The notes below the pieces were generated by a model, which made no database searches, was not told where the DNA came from, and saw only the letters and a program-made list of their open reading frames with translations. Of a stretch of 14,142 nt of DNA, positions 14,003 to 14,142 are shown in pieces. This stretch comes from Phycisphaeraceae bacterium (GTDB lineage Bacteria; Planctomycetota; Phycisphaerae; Phycisphaerales; Phycisphaeraceae). Both the position numbers and the translations under genes were made by a program. Where the stretch lies: the NCBI GenBank assembly GCA_020850375.1, contig JADZET010000422.1:1-14142 (forward strand), written 5' to 3'. The first letter of the stretch is position 1. Each line of letters begins with the position of its first letter.

Positions 14003-14142
14003 TCACCACCCCTGCGTCCGCTGGTACGCGCTGTCCCACCGCGACAGCACCACCTTCTGCCGCGTGTAGAACATCACCCCCTCGTTCCCCTGCACGTGCA
14101 GGTCGCCGAAGAAGCTCCTCCCCCAGCCCGAGAACGAGAACA
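14003..14142 (-). CDS. methylmalonate-semialdehyde-type (CoA-acylating) aldehyde dehydrogenase, C-terminal fragment
   Basis: Only the last 45 codons and the TGA at 14005-14003 lie in the window; the gene begins beyond the right edge. The peptide reads [20 protein letters not shown] and continues with [16 protein letters not shown], the characteristic C-terminus of MmsA/IolA enzymes (F-S-F-S/T-G-W, S-F-F-G-D-L-H, F-Y-T-R-x-K-V). Those enzymes oxidise methylmalonate or malonate semialdehyde with CoA to propionyl- or acetyl-CoA. Catalytic cysteine and NAD-binding parts are outside. It is first of the visible minus-strand run. The family call is firm; the exact substrate, and so the symbol mmsA or iolA, is not. 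Confidence 0.85.
   Translation of the reverse strand, partial: FSFSGWGRSFFGDLHVQGNEGVMFYTRQKVVLSRWDSAYQRTQGW

Overview
The window is high-GC bacterial chromosome (about two thirds G+C by eye). Gene content and style suggest a planctomycete, perhaps Phycisphaerae-like: rpsP directly followed by trmD without rimM, a PhoPQ-related secreted hydrolase, a LOG protein, many GTG starts and a class V aminotransferase. This is inference from families; no 16S or other taxonomic marker is present. There is no sign of a phage, transposon, CRISPR array or tRNA. Ten complete and two edge-truncated protein genes fill almost all the sequence, and no gene-free stretch exceeds about 250 bases.

Left part, all on the minus strand (transcribed right to left): a heterodimeric-type ABC exporter pair (8374-6383, then 6386-4539, overlapping by 4 bases); an unusual PanB-family ketopantoate hydroxymethyltransferase (4481-3633); an HtrA/DegP-like periplasmic protease with two PDZ domains (3384-1819) followed by a clear intrinsic terminator; an OppF/DppF-type peptide-import ATPase (1668-532); then rpsP (384-109) and the first 19 codons of trmD (57-1). 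A likely promoter for rpsP-trmD lies just after the oppF stop codon.

Middle part, plus strand: from a 207-base divergent intergenic region run a LOG-family nucleotide phosphoribohydrolase (8582-9118) and, behind its own likely promoter, a class V PLP aminotransferase (9202-10380). The aminotransferase ends in a 14-bp terminator hairpin nested inside a larger inverted array of 9-nt CACGGAG units.

Right part, minus strand: a compact run of catabolic-looking genes, consisting of the 3' end of a methylmalonate-semialdehyde-type CoA-acylating aldehyde dehydrogenase (from beyond 14142 to 14003), a secreted PhoPQ-related alpha/beta hydrolase (13962-12541), an iron-containing alcohol dehydrogenase (12544-11330, start overlapping the hydrolase stop) and a uronate-dehydrogenase-like SDR (11299-10532). 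Spacing and the 4-base overlap indicate an operon, plausibly for breakdown of a sugar or sugar-acid derivative released outside the cytoplasm, but the substrate cannot be read from the sequence.

Most observations of interest are structural or family-level: complementary degenerate sites in the two exporter ATPases, the CACGGAG repeat/terminator composite, the altered substrate-side motifs of PanB, an insertion inside the cysteine motif of the OppF-like ATPase, possible leaderless promoters, and alternative RNA folds around rpsP and trmD. I did not find a convincing wholly new multi-gene system.
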